Assembly: GCA_900498245.1 (NCBI GenBank)
Contig: LS998015.1
Location: forward strand, 1,247,864-1,301,214
DNA from: Candidatus Zixiibacteriota bacterium
GTDB taxonomy: Bacteria; Zixibacteria; MSB-5A5; GN15; PGXB01
Length of the DNA: 53,351 nt
Direction: 5' to 3'
Part shown: positions 7,952-16,308 of the stretch, piece after piece
Numbering within the stretch: the first letter of the stretch is position 1
Layout: each line of letters begins with the position of its first letter
Notes under the pieces: model-generated
What the model was told of the DNA's origin: nothing
Database searches by the model: none
Seen by the model: the letters and a program-made list of their open reading frames with translations, nothing else
Translations under genes and position numbers: made by a program

Positions 7952-8839
7952 ATGCCGACCAAGTTCAACAAATCCACCGATAGCGAGCATAAAGAGAAAC
8001 TGGATTCCAATCTTCTCTCGGCACTCTGGCGGACCGGAATCGCCATCGCGGGCGAGAAAGCCGAATTTGAAATTCTGACTTCATTTGTTGGACAGGGGGC
8101 CGAGGTGAAGGTGACCGGGAAATCGGAAAAAGGGAAAAAACTGGGCAAAGTCAGCGGCCAGATGAAAAACAATAAGTTTATCGGCTCCCTTGACATCCCC
8201 GACGAACTAAAACGCGATGACGCCGTTTATTTCGAAGTGGAACTTTCCAAGAACGGCATTAAGGATGAATCGAATCATATTCCGGTTCTGCCGATTAAAG
8301 TCTCCAATATGAAATGGAGCGCCAAGGAGGCCCGCCGCGGAGACCTTCTCAAACTGACGGCCGACGTGAAAGGGTGCTACGACGGGACGGAAGTAGTCAT
8401 CACCATTTACCAATTCGACCGGGACAATATTCATGATAAGATTGTCGAAATTCCCGCTGAGATCAGTAAGGAAAAGCTGGAACTTCTCTGGGAATTTCAA
8501 TTTTATGAAGATACCGGCGAAATCCCGACCGATGATGAGATGAAAAATTATGGCGGGAAATACAGTAACCCCGAATATTTTTTCACCATAAAAATCGCCG
8601 GTGTTGAATTTGGGAAGAAACAGGAATCGGGGCTTCTAACATTCAAAGATTCCTTTGAAACCCAATTGGTTGATCGGGACGGTCAGCCGATTCCCGATCG
8701 CGATTACGAACTTACACTGCCGGACGGCACCAAACAGAAAGGCAAGACGGACAAAGAGGGGAAGATCTTCCTGAAAGATGTTCCTCCCGGCAATATAACC
8801 ATTGAATTTCCGGAACCGCCGGAAAACGCCAGTCAATAG
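7952..8839 (+). CDS. Spike-extension paralogue, Ig/transthyretin-like adaptor
   Basis: This 295-residue protein lacks PAAR repeats and a signal peptide, but its C-terminal two thirds parallel the extension of the PAAR protein at 1702-2763. Shared features are a W-S-A-K segment followed by GD.LKL.A.., a LLWEFQF/AQWELQL strand, the YSNPEYFFTIKIAGV/YSSPTFYYIVKTAGV stretch, and a final D.DG.P....Y.L.LP.G..K.G...PPGN module. The protein seems built of three beta-sandwich domains. Lying between an Eag-like chaperone and a large membrane-active protein, it may be an adaptor that joins that cargo to the spike. This is an inference from paralogy and position. The first 100 residues match nothing I recognise. 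Confidence 0.7.
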   Translation: MPTKFNKSTDSEHKEKLDSNLLSALWRTGIAIAGEKAEFEILTSFVGQGAEVKVTGKSEKGKKLGKVSGQMKNNKFIGSLDIPDELKRDDAVYFEVELSKNGIKDESNHIPVLPIKVSNMKWSAKEARRGDLLKLTADVKGCYDGTEVVITIYQFDRDNIHDKIVEIPAEISKEKLELLWEFQFYEDTGEIPTDDEMKNYGGKYSNPEYFFTIKIAGVEFGKKQESGLLTFKDSFETQLVDRDGQPIPDRDYELTLPDGTKQKGKTDKEGKIFLKDVPPGNITIEFPEPPENASQ

Positions 8840-8852
8840 GTGCAGGACCATA

Positions 8853-11201
8853 ATGGGTGATCCATTTAAAAATAAGACCGGGAAACCGAAAACTGTTGTC
8901 TCGGAGTGCAAACTCCTGGATAAATGTCCGGTGCGCAAAGCAATGGATCTGCACGCCTCCTTTCTTCAGGCGGTGGCGGCCCTGGAGGAACGTAATCGCA
9001 CCCACGGTTCATACCTGGAAATGGCCTATTTTGTCAAGCAGGTGGCGGAGCAAACGATAGCCGGGGGAAAGAGCAAAAAGGATGTTTGGAAGGAATTTCG
9101 GCCTAAATCCTCCGGAAGCACTCCGCAGAAATATGAAGACACCCTACTCTATGCGGAAATAGATAAGAGGGAAAAACAGGCCAAGAAATTAAAAGATGCC
9201 ATTGATCAGGAATGCGGCAAGCTGGTCGATTATCTGGCCGACAAAAAATTTCAACAGCATCTTCTCAATTATCATAAGAATATTGAGATTTCTCCTGATA
9301 TCGCTCAGGAAGTCTATGGCATAGAACCTGGCGGCAAGAGAGCCAAAGGGGGCGCCAAGAATCGGGAATTGGATCATATTATCGCGGTTCTCACTGAAGG
9401 ATTATCGGTCAGCACCAAGGGCCAGGAATTTCTCGATAAGGTCGCGGATGATTCGTGGGTCCAAAGTCATGTCGCCTTCGCTGATATCTGGGGCTATATG
9501 TCTCAGGTCAACAGCATCACCGATCCGGTGGGGAAGTTTTTCTCGAATGTCGCGCCGATCATCGGCATCAGGGCCGGGGAGATGATCCGCTCCGGCCAGG
9601 CCAAGTCGGTTCAGGCGGTGCTGAATGACGCCAAAATCAGCAAAACGCTGACCTTTCTTAAAAAGAAATTGAAAATTGATTTTGCCGCCTATCTGGAAAA
9701 GCGGTCCGATTTTTTCGTCGCCCGGGCGACGGCCAAGAGGGATTTTCTTCAATCATACAAAAATATACAGAAGGAAATCGCCGGTTGGTCGGCGGAAGGG
9801 GGCGCCGCTTTCGACCCTCATTTTGCGCAGAAGATCGAGAAAATCGAAGGACGCGCCTACCTCGATAATGCCTGGATCGGCCTCACGCTCGATTCCGTGA
9901 CCCTTACAATTTCAGTTGTCGGTATTGCTTCGGATTTGAAAAAGGCGGGATTCAAAGATTATGTCGGTGCTATCCGGGATCTCTCCGGTCTGGCCAAGAC
10001 CATCGGCGAGACGGTCGAGGCCAGAATGAAATATACCGGTGCGACCATAAGCATCAAATCGGCCCAGACTTTTATCAGAGTCACCGGGGTAATTGGATGT
10101 CTGGCTCAGGCCGTCTTATACACTGCCGACATCATCGGCGGCGCCCAGAGCGGTGACGCCGACATAGTAATCCTGAATTCCATGGGACTGGCCCTGACCG
10201 CCTATGGGGCCTACGCCATAATCGTGGCATCATCGCTGCACACCGGCATTTTTGCTATTCTGGGAATCGCCCTGGCAATTCTGATGGCTCTCATTCTGGA
10301 CCCGAAAATCATCGATTACCTCGAGGATACTTTCTGGGGGGAACATAATAAATTCAAAATTGCCGAGACGAAAAACGAATATTATAAACTCTTTGAAGTG
10401 AAAGTCGAATTTATTTTCGAGGAATTCGATTCCAATCAATCCTACATTCAGGTCGAGAGCGATCTTCTGGCCGACGATTCCGCGGTGGCCGTCGAAATTG
10501 TCCATAAAGGAAGCGGTAACACGCTCGGTGTCAAAATGGCGTACCCCAATCACAAGGATATCGACGGCAAAGGCATCGTCCAGAAAGACGATTTCAGCTG
10601 GTGGCAGGGACGGTCCTCCACATATTCCAAAAGGATAAGAATCTTGAAGGCCTGGGATATCTGGTCCGGAATTGTCAGAGACGGAAACACGCCATATGAT
10701 ATCCTGGCCGGTTCGGACCCGAAGATCAGCCAGATGAAAAAAGTCAGCGAGATGGTTCTCCATGACACCAAAACGGCCAAGTTCCCGCAACCGCAAAAGC
10801 CGAAATTGCTGACAACTTTCGCCGGCGGGAATGGCGCCTTCAACGTAAATTATACCCACCGCGAACCCCCCTCCACCTATTATATCGCCTATCCTTCGGG
10901 GGGAAAATTCGGATTAAAAGTCTATTCGATGTATGGTGATAACTGCAAAGTCGATATCTTCGGATTTGACTCCGGATTCTTCGGACGAAAACAGATTGTC
11001 GAGATCAGCAAGGCGGCAATAAAGGGAAAGGAAACGCTGGTCATGATGTCCCTTCCGGCCCCGGCGGCCGATGATTATTACAAATTGGAGTTTGATGTTG
11101 TTTTATATGACTCTGCCGGGGCCAAGGTGGAATCCAAGTTTCAATATGCTGTAACCAGAATTGCCGGGAATGAATATGCCAAAAAATTGGACCCGGTCTG
11201 A
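8853..11201 (+). CDS. Large candidate T6SS effector with central hydrophobic segments
   Basis: I begin at ATG 8853 (782 residues), 13 bases after the preceding stop; the longer frame from 8802 would overlap that gene by 38 bases. Residues 1 to about 400 are mostly charged helices (many KK/EK runs). They are followed by a cluster of membrane-compatible segments: about 408-428, and 445-483 containing YAIIVASSLHTGIFAILGIA. The last 270 residues look beta-rich. There is no signal peptide. The order soluble helical head, hydrophobic hairpins, beta tail recalls pore-forming T6SS effectors such as VasX in general layout; I see no firm sequence match. A DUF1795 chaperone and a spike-like adaptor directly upstream support a cargo role. 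No immunity gene is obvious immediately after it. Confidence 0.65.
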   Translation: MGDPFKNKTGKPKTVVSECKLLDKCPVRKAMDLHASFLQAVAALEERNRTHGSYLEMAYFVKQVAEQTIAGGKSKKDVWKEFRPKSSGSTPQKYEDTLLYAEIDKREKQAKKLKDAIDQECGKLVDYLADKKFQQHLLNYHKNIEISPDIAQEVYGIEPGGKRAKGGAKNRELDHIIAVLTEGLSVSTKGQEFLDKVADDSWVQSHVAFADIWGYMSQVNSITDPVGKFFSNVAPIIGIRAGEMIRSGQAKSVQAVLNDAKISKTLTFLKKKLKIDFAAYLEKRSDFFVARATAKRDFLQSYKNIQKEIAGWSAEGGAAFDPHFAQKIEKIEGRAYLDNAWIGLTLDSVTLTISVVGIASDLKKAGFKDYVGAIRDLSGLAKTIGETVEARMKYTGATISIKSAQTFIRVTGVIGCLAQAVLYTADIIGGAQSGDADIVILNSMGLALTAYGAYAIIVASSLHTGIFAILGIALAILMALILDPKIIDYLEDTFWGEHNKFKIAETKNEYYKLFEVKVEFIFEEFDSNQSYIQVESDLLADDSAVAVEIVHKGSGNTLGVKMAYPNHKDIDGKGIVQKDDFSWWQGRSSTYSKRIRILKAWDIWSGIVRDGNTPYDILAGSDPKISQMKKVSEMVLHDTKTAKFPQPQKPKLLTTFAGGNGAFNVNYTHREPPSTYYIAYPSGGKFGLKVYSMYGDNCKVDIFGFDSGFFGRKQIVEISKAAIKGKETLVMMSLPAPAADDYYKLEFDVVLYDSAGAKVESKFQYAVTRIAGNEYAKKLDPV

Positions 11202-11332
11202 TGAAAATGGATGGAGTCCGCTTGGATATTTTTAATTGATTTATCTAAAATGTTTTGGTTTATTAACTTCGTCCCTTTGGACACAGCTTCAATGCGGTAA
11301 TTGATAAACTTTCTATCTTTGGGCTAAATTAT

Positions 11333-12787
11333 ATGGATATTGCCAGTTATTCATCGGATTCACGGGCTGTCATTAAGAATGCCCGCGAAGTCGCGGCGAC
11401 TTTTCGCCATCCGGAAATCGATATCGAACATCTCCTGATTGCGACTATCCGGAGCGAGAGTTCCGGAATTGAGAATATTCTCAACCAATTGAAGAAAAAT
11501 CCGTCGATAATCGAATCGATGGTCGAGGAGTATATCAAGGAACAACCGCGCAAAACAACCGCGCGCGACAACTTGACAATTTCTCCGGCGGTCCAGGACA
11601 CTCTCAATCAGGCCATTGAGGAAAAGACCAAACTATATGACGCCCTGATTGAGCCGGAGCATATCTTCATCGCCATTTTTGACCCCAAATCAAAATTGGC
11701 GCCGTACCTGCGCGACAAGATTGACATAACCAAAGAAGATATTTATCGCGCCATTGCCGAGAGCAAATCGGTACAGGAAATTGCCTCGAAAGTCACTCCA
11801 TCCGCCGAGGGCGAGGCCGAAGGGGTGAAAGAAGTTGCCGGGACCCTCAAATATTGCATCGATATGACCAATCAAGCGGCCGCCGGTGAATTTGACCCGA
11901 TGATCGGTCGGGAAAAAGAACTCCAGCAGGTCATTCAAATATTACTTCGCCGCCGCAAGAACAGCCCCGTATTAGTTGGCGGGGCAGGCGTAGGTAAATC
12001 GGCCATTGTCGAGGGATTTGCCCAGGCTGTGACGGCCGGAAAGATTCCCAAGGCTCTCGAAGGGGTCAAGGTTATGTCAGTCGACATGGGTTCTCTTGTC
12101 GCCGGGGCTAAATATAAGGGTGAATTCGAAGAGAGATTTAAAGGTTTGGTCGGGGAGGTCGTGAAATCAGGCGGAAAGATAATTTTGTTTATCGATGAGA
12201 TTCATACTATCGCTGGTGGGGGCGCTTCCGGCGGCGGGATGGATGCTGCTAACCTGATCAAACCGGCCCTCGCCAGGGGTCAAATTCGGCTGATTGGTGC
12301 GACGACGGAAGAGGAGTATATTAAATATCTCGAAAAGGATAAGGCCCTGGATCGCCGGTTTGAACGGGTCCGGGTGGAAAAACCGAATTTCGACGAGGCC
12401 GTCAGGATTGTCAAGGGTGTCGTATCGAAGTACGAAACTCATCATAAGATCAAATATACTGAGGCGGCCATAGTCGGATCGGTGAAATTCTCCCAGCGAT
12501 ATTTGAGCGAACGAAATTTGCCGGATATTGCCTTGGACATTATTGATGAAGCCGCTTCGGAATTCAGTGTCAAGGAAGAATTCGGTACTACCGAAATCCC
12601 GGCCCTCTCAAAACAGATGACGGAAATTGAAAAGATGATCGCCGCTTGCGAAGGGAAGAGCCCTGATAAAAACAAAGAGGATTTTGACAAACTATATTCG
12701 GAATACGGCGAATTTACAAGAAGATTCGAGCGACTGTGGGGCTTCTGGGGGCACCGCATAGAGACGGTGGAAGGAGGGAAGAAATAA
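11333..12787 (+). CDS. tssH: ClpV/ClpB-type AAA+ unfoldase, N-terminal half (N domain and D1)
   Basis: This 484-residue protein carries a Clp_N repeat domain (about 1-150) and a complete first AAA+ module. It shows Walker A GGAGVGKS at 216-223, Walker B LFIDEIHT with Asp288/Glu289, and an arginine-finger region (DRRFERVRVEKP). The chain ends shortly after D1, within what would be the start of the middle domain, where full-length ClpV and ClpB (about 850-900 residues) continue into D2. In T6SS, ClpV disassembles contracted TssB/TssC sheath for reuse. The stop codon overlaps the next ATG (TAATG), and a strong AAGGAGGG lies within its last codons, so the second half is translated by coupling. 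No Shine-Dalgarno is visible before its own ATG. Confidence 0.92.
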   Translation: MDIASYSSDSRAVIKNAREVAATFRHPEIDIEHLLIATIRSESSGIENILNQLKKNPSIIESMVEEYIKEQPRKTTARDNLTISPAVQDTLNQAIEEKTKLYDALIEPEHIFIAIFDPKSKLAPYLRDKIDITKEDIYRAIAESKSVQEIASKVTPSAEGEAEGVKEVAGTLKYCIDMTNQAAAGEFDPMIGREKELQQVIQILLRRRKNSPVLVGGAGVGKSAIVEGFAQAVTAGKIPKALEGVKVMSVDMGSLVAGAKYKGEFEERFKGLVGEVVKSGGKIILFIDEIHTIAGGGASGGGMDAANLIKPALARGQIRLIGATTEEEYIKYLEKDKALDRRFERVRVEKPNFDEAVRIVKGVVSKYETHHKIKYTEAAIVGSVKFSQRYLSERNLPDIALDIIDEAASEFSVKEEFGTTEIPALSKQMTEIEKMIAACEGKSPDKNKEDFDKLYSEYGEFTRRFERLWGFWGHRIETVEGGKK

Positions 12788-13890
12788 TGGCGGCCAAGAA
12801 GATGACACTTGAGGATTTAAAAAAGGATTTCGCCGAAAAGAGCCGCACCTTTTCCGCTCTAAAAAATGTCGCGGAACATCTGGAGCGGAATATAGATGAT
12901 TCCGATGTAGCCGCGGTGGTGGCGCGACGCACCGGAATCCCGCTTTCAAAAATGCTGACCGCGGAAAAGGATCGTCTGGTCAATATGGAGGCGTTCCTCT
13001 CAAAGAAAATAGTCGGTCAGGAAAAGGCCATACAGGCCATCGCCAATGCCGTCAGAAAGGCGCGCGCCGGCTTGAAACTCCCCAATCGGCCGGTCGGTTC
13101 TTTTCTGTTCCTCGGGCCCACTGGCACCGGCAAAACCTACCTGCCCAAACTTCTGGCGGAATTTCTATTCGATGATAAAAACGCCATGGTTCGCCTCGAT
13201 ATGTCGGAGTTCATGGAATCACATTCGGTCGCCAAAATGATCGGGGCGCCTCCCGGTTATGTCGGCTATGAGGCCGGCGGCCTTCTGACCGAAGCGGTCC
13301 GAAAAAAACCTTTTTCGATCGTACTTTTTGATGAAACGGAAAAGGCCCATCCTGATGTTTTTAATGTTCTGCTGCAATTGCTCGATGATGGACGCTTGAC
13401 GGACGGACAGGGGAGAACCGTGGATTTTGCCAACACCGTTGTTGTCCTGACCTCCAATTACGCCGCCGACAAAATCCTTGATGCCGACCGCGAGGGGCGT
13501 GAAGTTGATATGGATGAGGTTCGATCCTTCCTCTTTTCCAAGTTCCGCCCGGAGTTCTTGAATCGCCTGAATGATATAATCATATATCACTCTTTCACTC
13601 AGACCCAGATTGAAATAATCGCCGGTCTGGAATTCGACAATGTCAATGCTCTCCTGAGAGAACAAGATATTGCGGCCACTCTGTCGCCGGAAGCCAAACA
13701 CAAACTGGCAGTCGACGGCTATACTTTTGAACTCGGCGCCCGGCCGATTCAGCGTATAATAGAAAAGGAAATTATAAATAAGATATCGGTTGACATCATA
13801 ACGGGAATAATATCGCCCGGCGATGAAATTTCCATTGATGTCAAGGACGACAACTTTGTTTTTACGAAAAAAGCGAAATCCAATAATTGA
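12787..13890 (+). CDS. tssH: ClpV/ClpB-type AAA+ unfoldase, C-terminal half (D2)
   Basis: The 367-residue product starts at ATG 12787, chosen because AAGGAGGG lies about ten bases upstream; the in-frame GTG at 12736 has no such site. It begins with a short coiled-coil-like stretch and the ARRTGIPLSKM linker typical of the join between middle domain and D2. It then has a full second AAA+ module: Walker A GPTGTGKT at 110-117, the pore-loop GYVGYE, Walker B VLFDETEKAHP (Asp182/Glu183), sensor VVLTSN, and the D2-small domain (FELGARPIQRIIEKEI). With the upstream gene it makes up one ClpV in two subunits. The reading frame differs from the first half by one base, but the dedicated start signals argue for real gene fission and not an error. 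Confidence 0.92.
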   Translation: MAAKKMTLEDLKKDFAEKSRTFSALKNVAEHLERNIDDSDVAAVVARRTGIPLSKMLTAEKDRLVNMEAFLSKKIVGQEKAIQAIANAVRKARAGLKLPNRPVGSFLFLGPTGTGKTYLPKLLAEFLFDDKNAMVRLDMSEFMESHSVAKMIGAPPGYVGYEAGGLLTEAVRKKPFSIVLFDETEKAHPDVFNVLLQLLDDGRLTDGQGRTVDFANTVVVLTSNYAADKILDADREGREVDMDEVRSFLFSKFRPEFLNRLNDIIIYHSFTQTQIEIIAGLEFDNVNALLREQDIAATLSPEAKHKLAVDGYTFELGARPIQRIIEKEIINKISVDIITGIISPGDEISIDVKDDNFVFTKKAKSNN

Positions 13891-13906
13891 AAAACCGGAG
13901 GAATAA

Positions 13907-14347
13907 ATGGCAAAATTTATTCTTGGTGCTTCTGAGAGAATCCAGAAGGATGATTCTATCCCGGTCGAACTTCTGCCGTCCAATAAGATCCTCTATGCGG
14001 CAAAACTCAATAATGACCAGGATGCCGACGTAATGCCGGTCAAATGCACCAACATGAAAGAAGTCTTCGAGAAGTTCCGGCCCGCATTTGCCGCGGAACT
14101 GGAATCGCCCGAGGGACAGCAGGTCAACGCCAATTTCGAAGTCACGTCCATGAAGGACTTCACCCCCAAGGAACTGATCGAGAAAAACGATCATCTCTCG
14201 TCGGTTTATTACGGCAAAGAAATGCTCGATGACCTGGAGAAGCAGTTAAAGAAAAACAACGCCCTTAAAAAGACGGTTGAGGACAAGGAAAAGAAAGAGG
14301 CTCTTCTTAAGGTGATGCGTTACTATATCGACCTTTTGAGCGAATAG
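13907..14347 (+). CDS. tssB: T6SS sheath small subunit TssB (VipA-like)
   Basis: At 146 residues this is slightly shorter than most TssB proteins (about 160-180). It has the recognisable layout: N-terminal strands ending in SIPVELLPSNK, then VNANFEVTSMKDFTPKELIEKNDHLSSV, where TssB proteins contact TssC, and a long C-terminal helix rich in Lys/Glu. TssB and TssC interleave to form the contractile sheath in the cytoplasm. The helix contacted by ClpV in other systems is normally in TssC. The gene has GGAGG five bases before ATG and sits between the clpV pair and tssC, a standard T6SS arrangement. Confidence 0.9.
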   Translation: MAKFILGASERIQKDDSIPVELLPSNKILYAAKLNNDQDADVMPVKCTNMKEVFEKFRPAFAAELESPEGQQVNANFEVTSMKDFTPKELIEKNDHLSSVYYGKEMLDDLEKQLKKNNALKKTVEDKEKKEALLKVMRYYIDLLSE

Positions 14348-14363
14348 AAAAGAGGTGAGTCTA

Positions 14364-15785
14364 ATGGGTGAAGAAGAGAAAAAAGAAGTCCAGCCTCAGG
14401 AAGCCGCCGAGGCCCGGCCGGCCATGGAGGCCGAAAAGGTATCCGATTCCGAGTTTGCCTCACTGATGGGGGCCAATTTCGGCGATTTCAGCAAACTGGC
14501 CGCCCTCCTGCCGTCATTCAAAACGGTCGATGGTGATCTGGTGCGCGGTGTTGAATGGCTCGATCCGAAGAAGGATTTTCAACGCAAGGAATTTCTTACA
14601 AAAAAGGATTTTGCCAAACAGAGAAAACTTCTGGCGCAACGTCTGAAAATGTGGCACGACCATCTCGCCAAGGCGGGTTCGCCCGACGATATCAGGAAAA
14701 CATTGAGCGAGGAATCGGCCAAACTCCAGACCAATCTGGAAAAAAACATGAAAAGAGTGTTCGAATCCAGCCGTGATCTGGAAACGACCTACCGCGCCAT
14801 TGACAAATTTTTCGCCAACGCGCAGCAGGAGCCGGACGAGAAAGTAAATGCCTATTTTGCCAATGTTTCGGCAGAAGAGCTCTCCAATCCGGATGACAAA
14901 GAAAAATTCGAAAACCTCTGCAAAGCGATCGCTGATCTTTACCGGGAATGGAGCATCAAGGAATGTTTTGCGATGTGCGTGGTTCCGGGTTATCTGGGGA
15001 GTGTCGAAAACATCGATACTTTCGCCCGTCAGTTGGGATTCCCCAACAAGGTCCATATCCTGACCGATCTTCCCAATTTTGAGAAATTTGAGGAAGTGAT
15101 GGACATGCTGGATGATCCCAATTATGCCAACCTGATGGGGATTGACAATTTCAAGCAGTATGTTTCGGTCTTTGCCAACTATGTTCTGGCCCGTAACTCC
15201 AATCAGTATGAAGATCAGGATATGTGGATTCCGCCCTCGGCGGCGGTAGCGGGGAAAATGTATCAGGGAGACCTTACGGTAGGTATGCAGCAGCCGATGG
15301 CCGGCTTCAAGTTCGGCAAGATAAACGATGCCAAGTACCTCCGCTTCAAAGCCAATCAGCCGGACGCCAGCAAGATCAACGAAAAGGGCGTCAATCCGCT
15401 GGTCAATTTCGAAGGCACGGCGGTGGCCATGGGTGCGGCGACGCTATTTTCCAAGGAAACCTTCAATGTCTATTCGATTCGCCGGACCTATGATTATGTT
15501 TATAAGACCATGCGCAACTATCTGAATAAGCAGACCTTCACGGTGATCGATCAGAAATTCATCGACACCATGCGGAAAGATATCGATAAGTTCATGAAGG
15601 CCATTACCGGCGGCGATAATATCCTGCAGGATTACAAGGTGGACATTTTTGCCGACGAGGAAATGAGGAAACGGCAGGAGGTCGATGTCAAAATAAGTCT
15701 GAATCCCAAGTATCCGGCGCGCTCCTTCAATATCGAATTTGTGGCCTGGAACGAAGGCAGTCAGACCAATGTCAAGGACAAATAA
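14364..15785 (+). CDS. tssC: T6SS sheath large subunit TssC (VipB-like)
   Basis: I use ATG 14364 (473 residues) with AGAGGTG at 14351-14357; an upstream GTG at 14355 is part of that ribosome site. The protein contains the TssC core: MGIDNFKQYVSVFANYVLARNSNQYEDQDMW-type text in the middle, an aromatic/glycine segment with FKFGKI, and a C-terminal domain ending in RSFNIEFVAWNEG. Together with TssB it forms the contractile tube around the Hcp tail in the cytosol. Length and order match the family. The first 40 residues are acidic and low in complexity (EEKKEVQPQEA...), which may be the flexible N-terminus through which ClpV extracts the sheath. Confidence 0.93.
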   Translation: MGEEEKKEVQPQEAAEARPAMEAEKVSDSEFASLMGANFGDFSKLAALLPSFKTVDGDLVRGVEWLDPKKDFQRKEFLTKKDFAKQRKLLAQRLKMWHDHLAKAGSPDDIRKTLSEESAKLQTNLEKNMKRVFESSRDLETTYRAIDKFFANAQQEPDEKVNAYFANVSAEELSNPDDKEKFENLCKAIADLYREWSIKECFAMCVVPGYLGSVENIDTFARQLGFPNKVHILTDLPNFEKFEEVMDMLDDPNYANLMGIDNFKQYVSVFANYVLARNSNQYEDQDMWIPPSAAVAGKMYQGDLTVGMQQPMAGFKFGKINDAKYLRFKANQPDASKINEKGVNPLVNFEGTAVAMGAATLFSKETFNVYSIRRTYDYVYKTMRNYLNKQTFTVIDQKFIDTMRKDIDKFMKAITGGDNILQDYKVDIFADEEMRKRQEVDVKISLNPKYPARSFNIEFVAWNEGSQTNVKDK

Positions 15786-15837
15786 AGAAGTTGCAATAGG
15801 ATGATTAAAACCAGATTAAATCAGAGGAGAATCTGTT

Positions 15838-16242
15838 ATGGCACGCAGACCAATTCTTGAGATTGACGGTGTCGTCTACAAGAACGTATATGAAGTAGGG
15901 TACGAGCTGTACACGTCCAAGGATGAAACCGGCCGTCCCTCGGATCGAGCCCATGCGGGTGTCATCAAAATTACCCGTGAATCGGATGAGAATGCCAATA
16001 TCGCGCGCTGGGCGATGGATTCCAGCAAACCGAATTGGAAAGCCGGAAAAGTGACCTTCAAGAATCCCGATGATGCCACCATGAAAGAATTATCGTGGGA
16101 AGAGGGTTTCATAACCCGTTACGAAGAACATATTCCGCACGTCAAATTGCGTCCGGATGATCAGGTTTTTGAATATTTCGAAATCTCCTGCCATAAATTA
16201 TCTATCGGCGACGCCGAAATCGATAACCGCTGGCAGGAATAG
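15838..16242 (+). CDS. tssD: T6SS tube protein TssD (Hcp), Bacteroidetes-like short form
   Basis: The 134-residue product is the inner-tube subunit that stacks as hexameric rings and is propelled out with the spike. It resembles the short TssD proteins described for Bacteroidetes T6SSiii: opening ILEIDGVVYKNVYEVGYELY, DETGRPSD followed by GVIKITRESDENANIARW, and closing ISCHKLSIGDAEIDNRW. Proteobacterial Hcp proteins are longer (about 160-170). A strong GAGGAG precedes the ATG, consistent with high expression. Right after the stop comes an 11-pair hairpin that separates it from vgrG. Confidence 0.9.
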   Translation: MARRPILEIDGVVYKNVYEVGYELYTSKDETGRPSDRAHAGVIKITRESDENANIARWAMDSSKPNWKAGKVTFKNPDDATMKELSWEEGFITRYEEHIPHVKLRPDDQVFEYFEISCHKLSIGDAEIDNRWQE

Positions 16243-16254
16243 TTCCATTAATTT

Positions 16255-16286
16255 GCCGGGCGGGACATTACCCGCTCCCGCCCGGC
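16255..16286 (+). terminator. Perfect 11-pair hairpin between tssD and vgrG
   Basis: GCCGGGCGGGA (16255-16265) and TCCCGCCCGGC (16276-16286) are exact reverse complements around a 10-base loop. Only a short weak T-rich stretch follows (TTAATTGTCTTG), so it should be a partial terminator, or a 3'-end stabiliser of tssD mRNA, and not a full stop. Either action would raise Hcp output relative to VgrG. Confidence 0.7.
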
Positions 16287-16308
16287 TTAATTGTCTTGTC
16301 CGAGGAAT

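Noticed and set aside
11301-11330. Promoter TTGATA-18-TAAATT before the first ClpV gene
   Set aside because: The -10 ends two bases before the ATG, so transcription would begin inside the gene.
12736-12787. Sequencing frameshift as the cause of the split ClpV
   Set aside because: The second half has its own ATG with AAGGAGGG, and the first half's stop overlaps it. Read data would still be needed for certainty.
13219-13983. 254-residue minus-strand ORF opposite the ClpV second half
   Set aside because: It covers conserved AAA+ coding sequence on the other strand and has no start signal.
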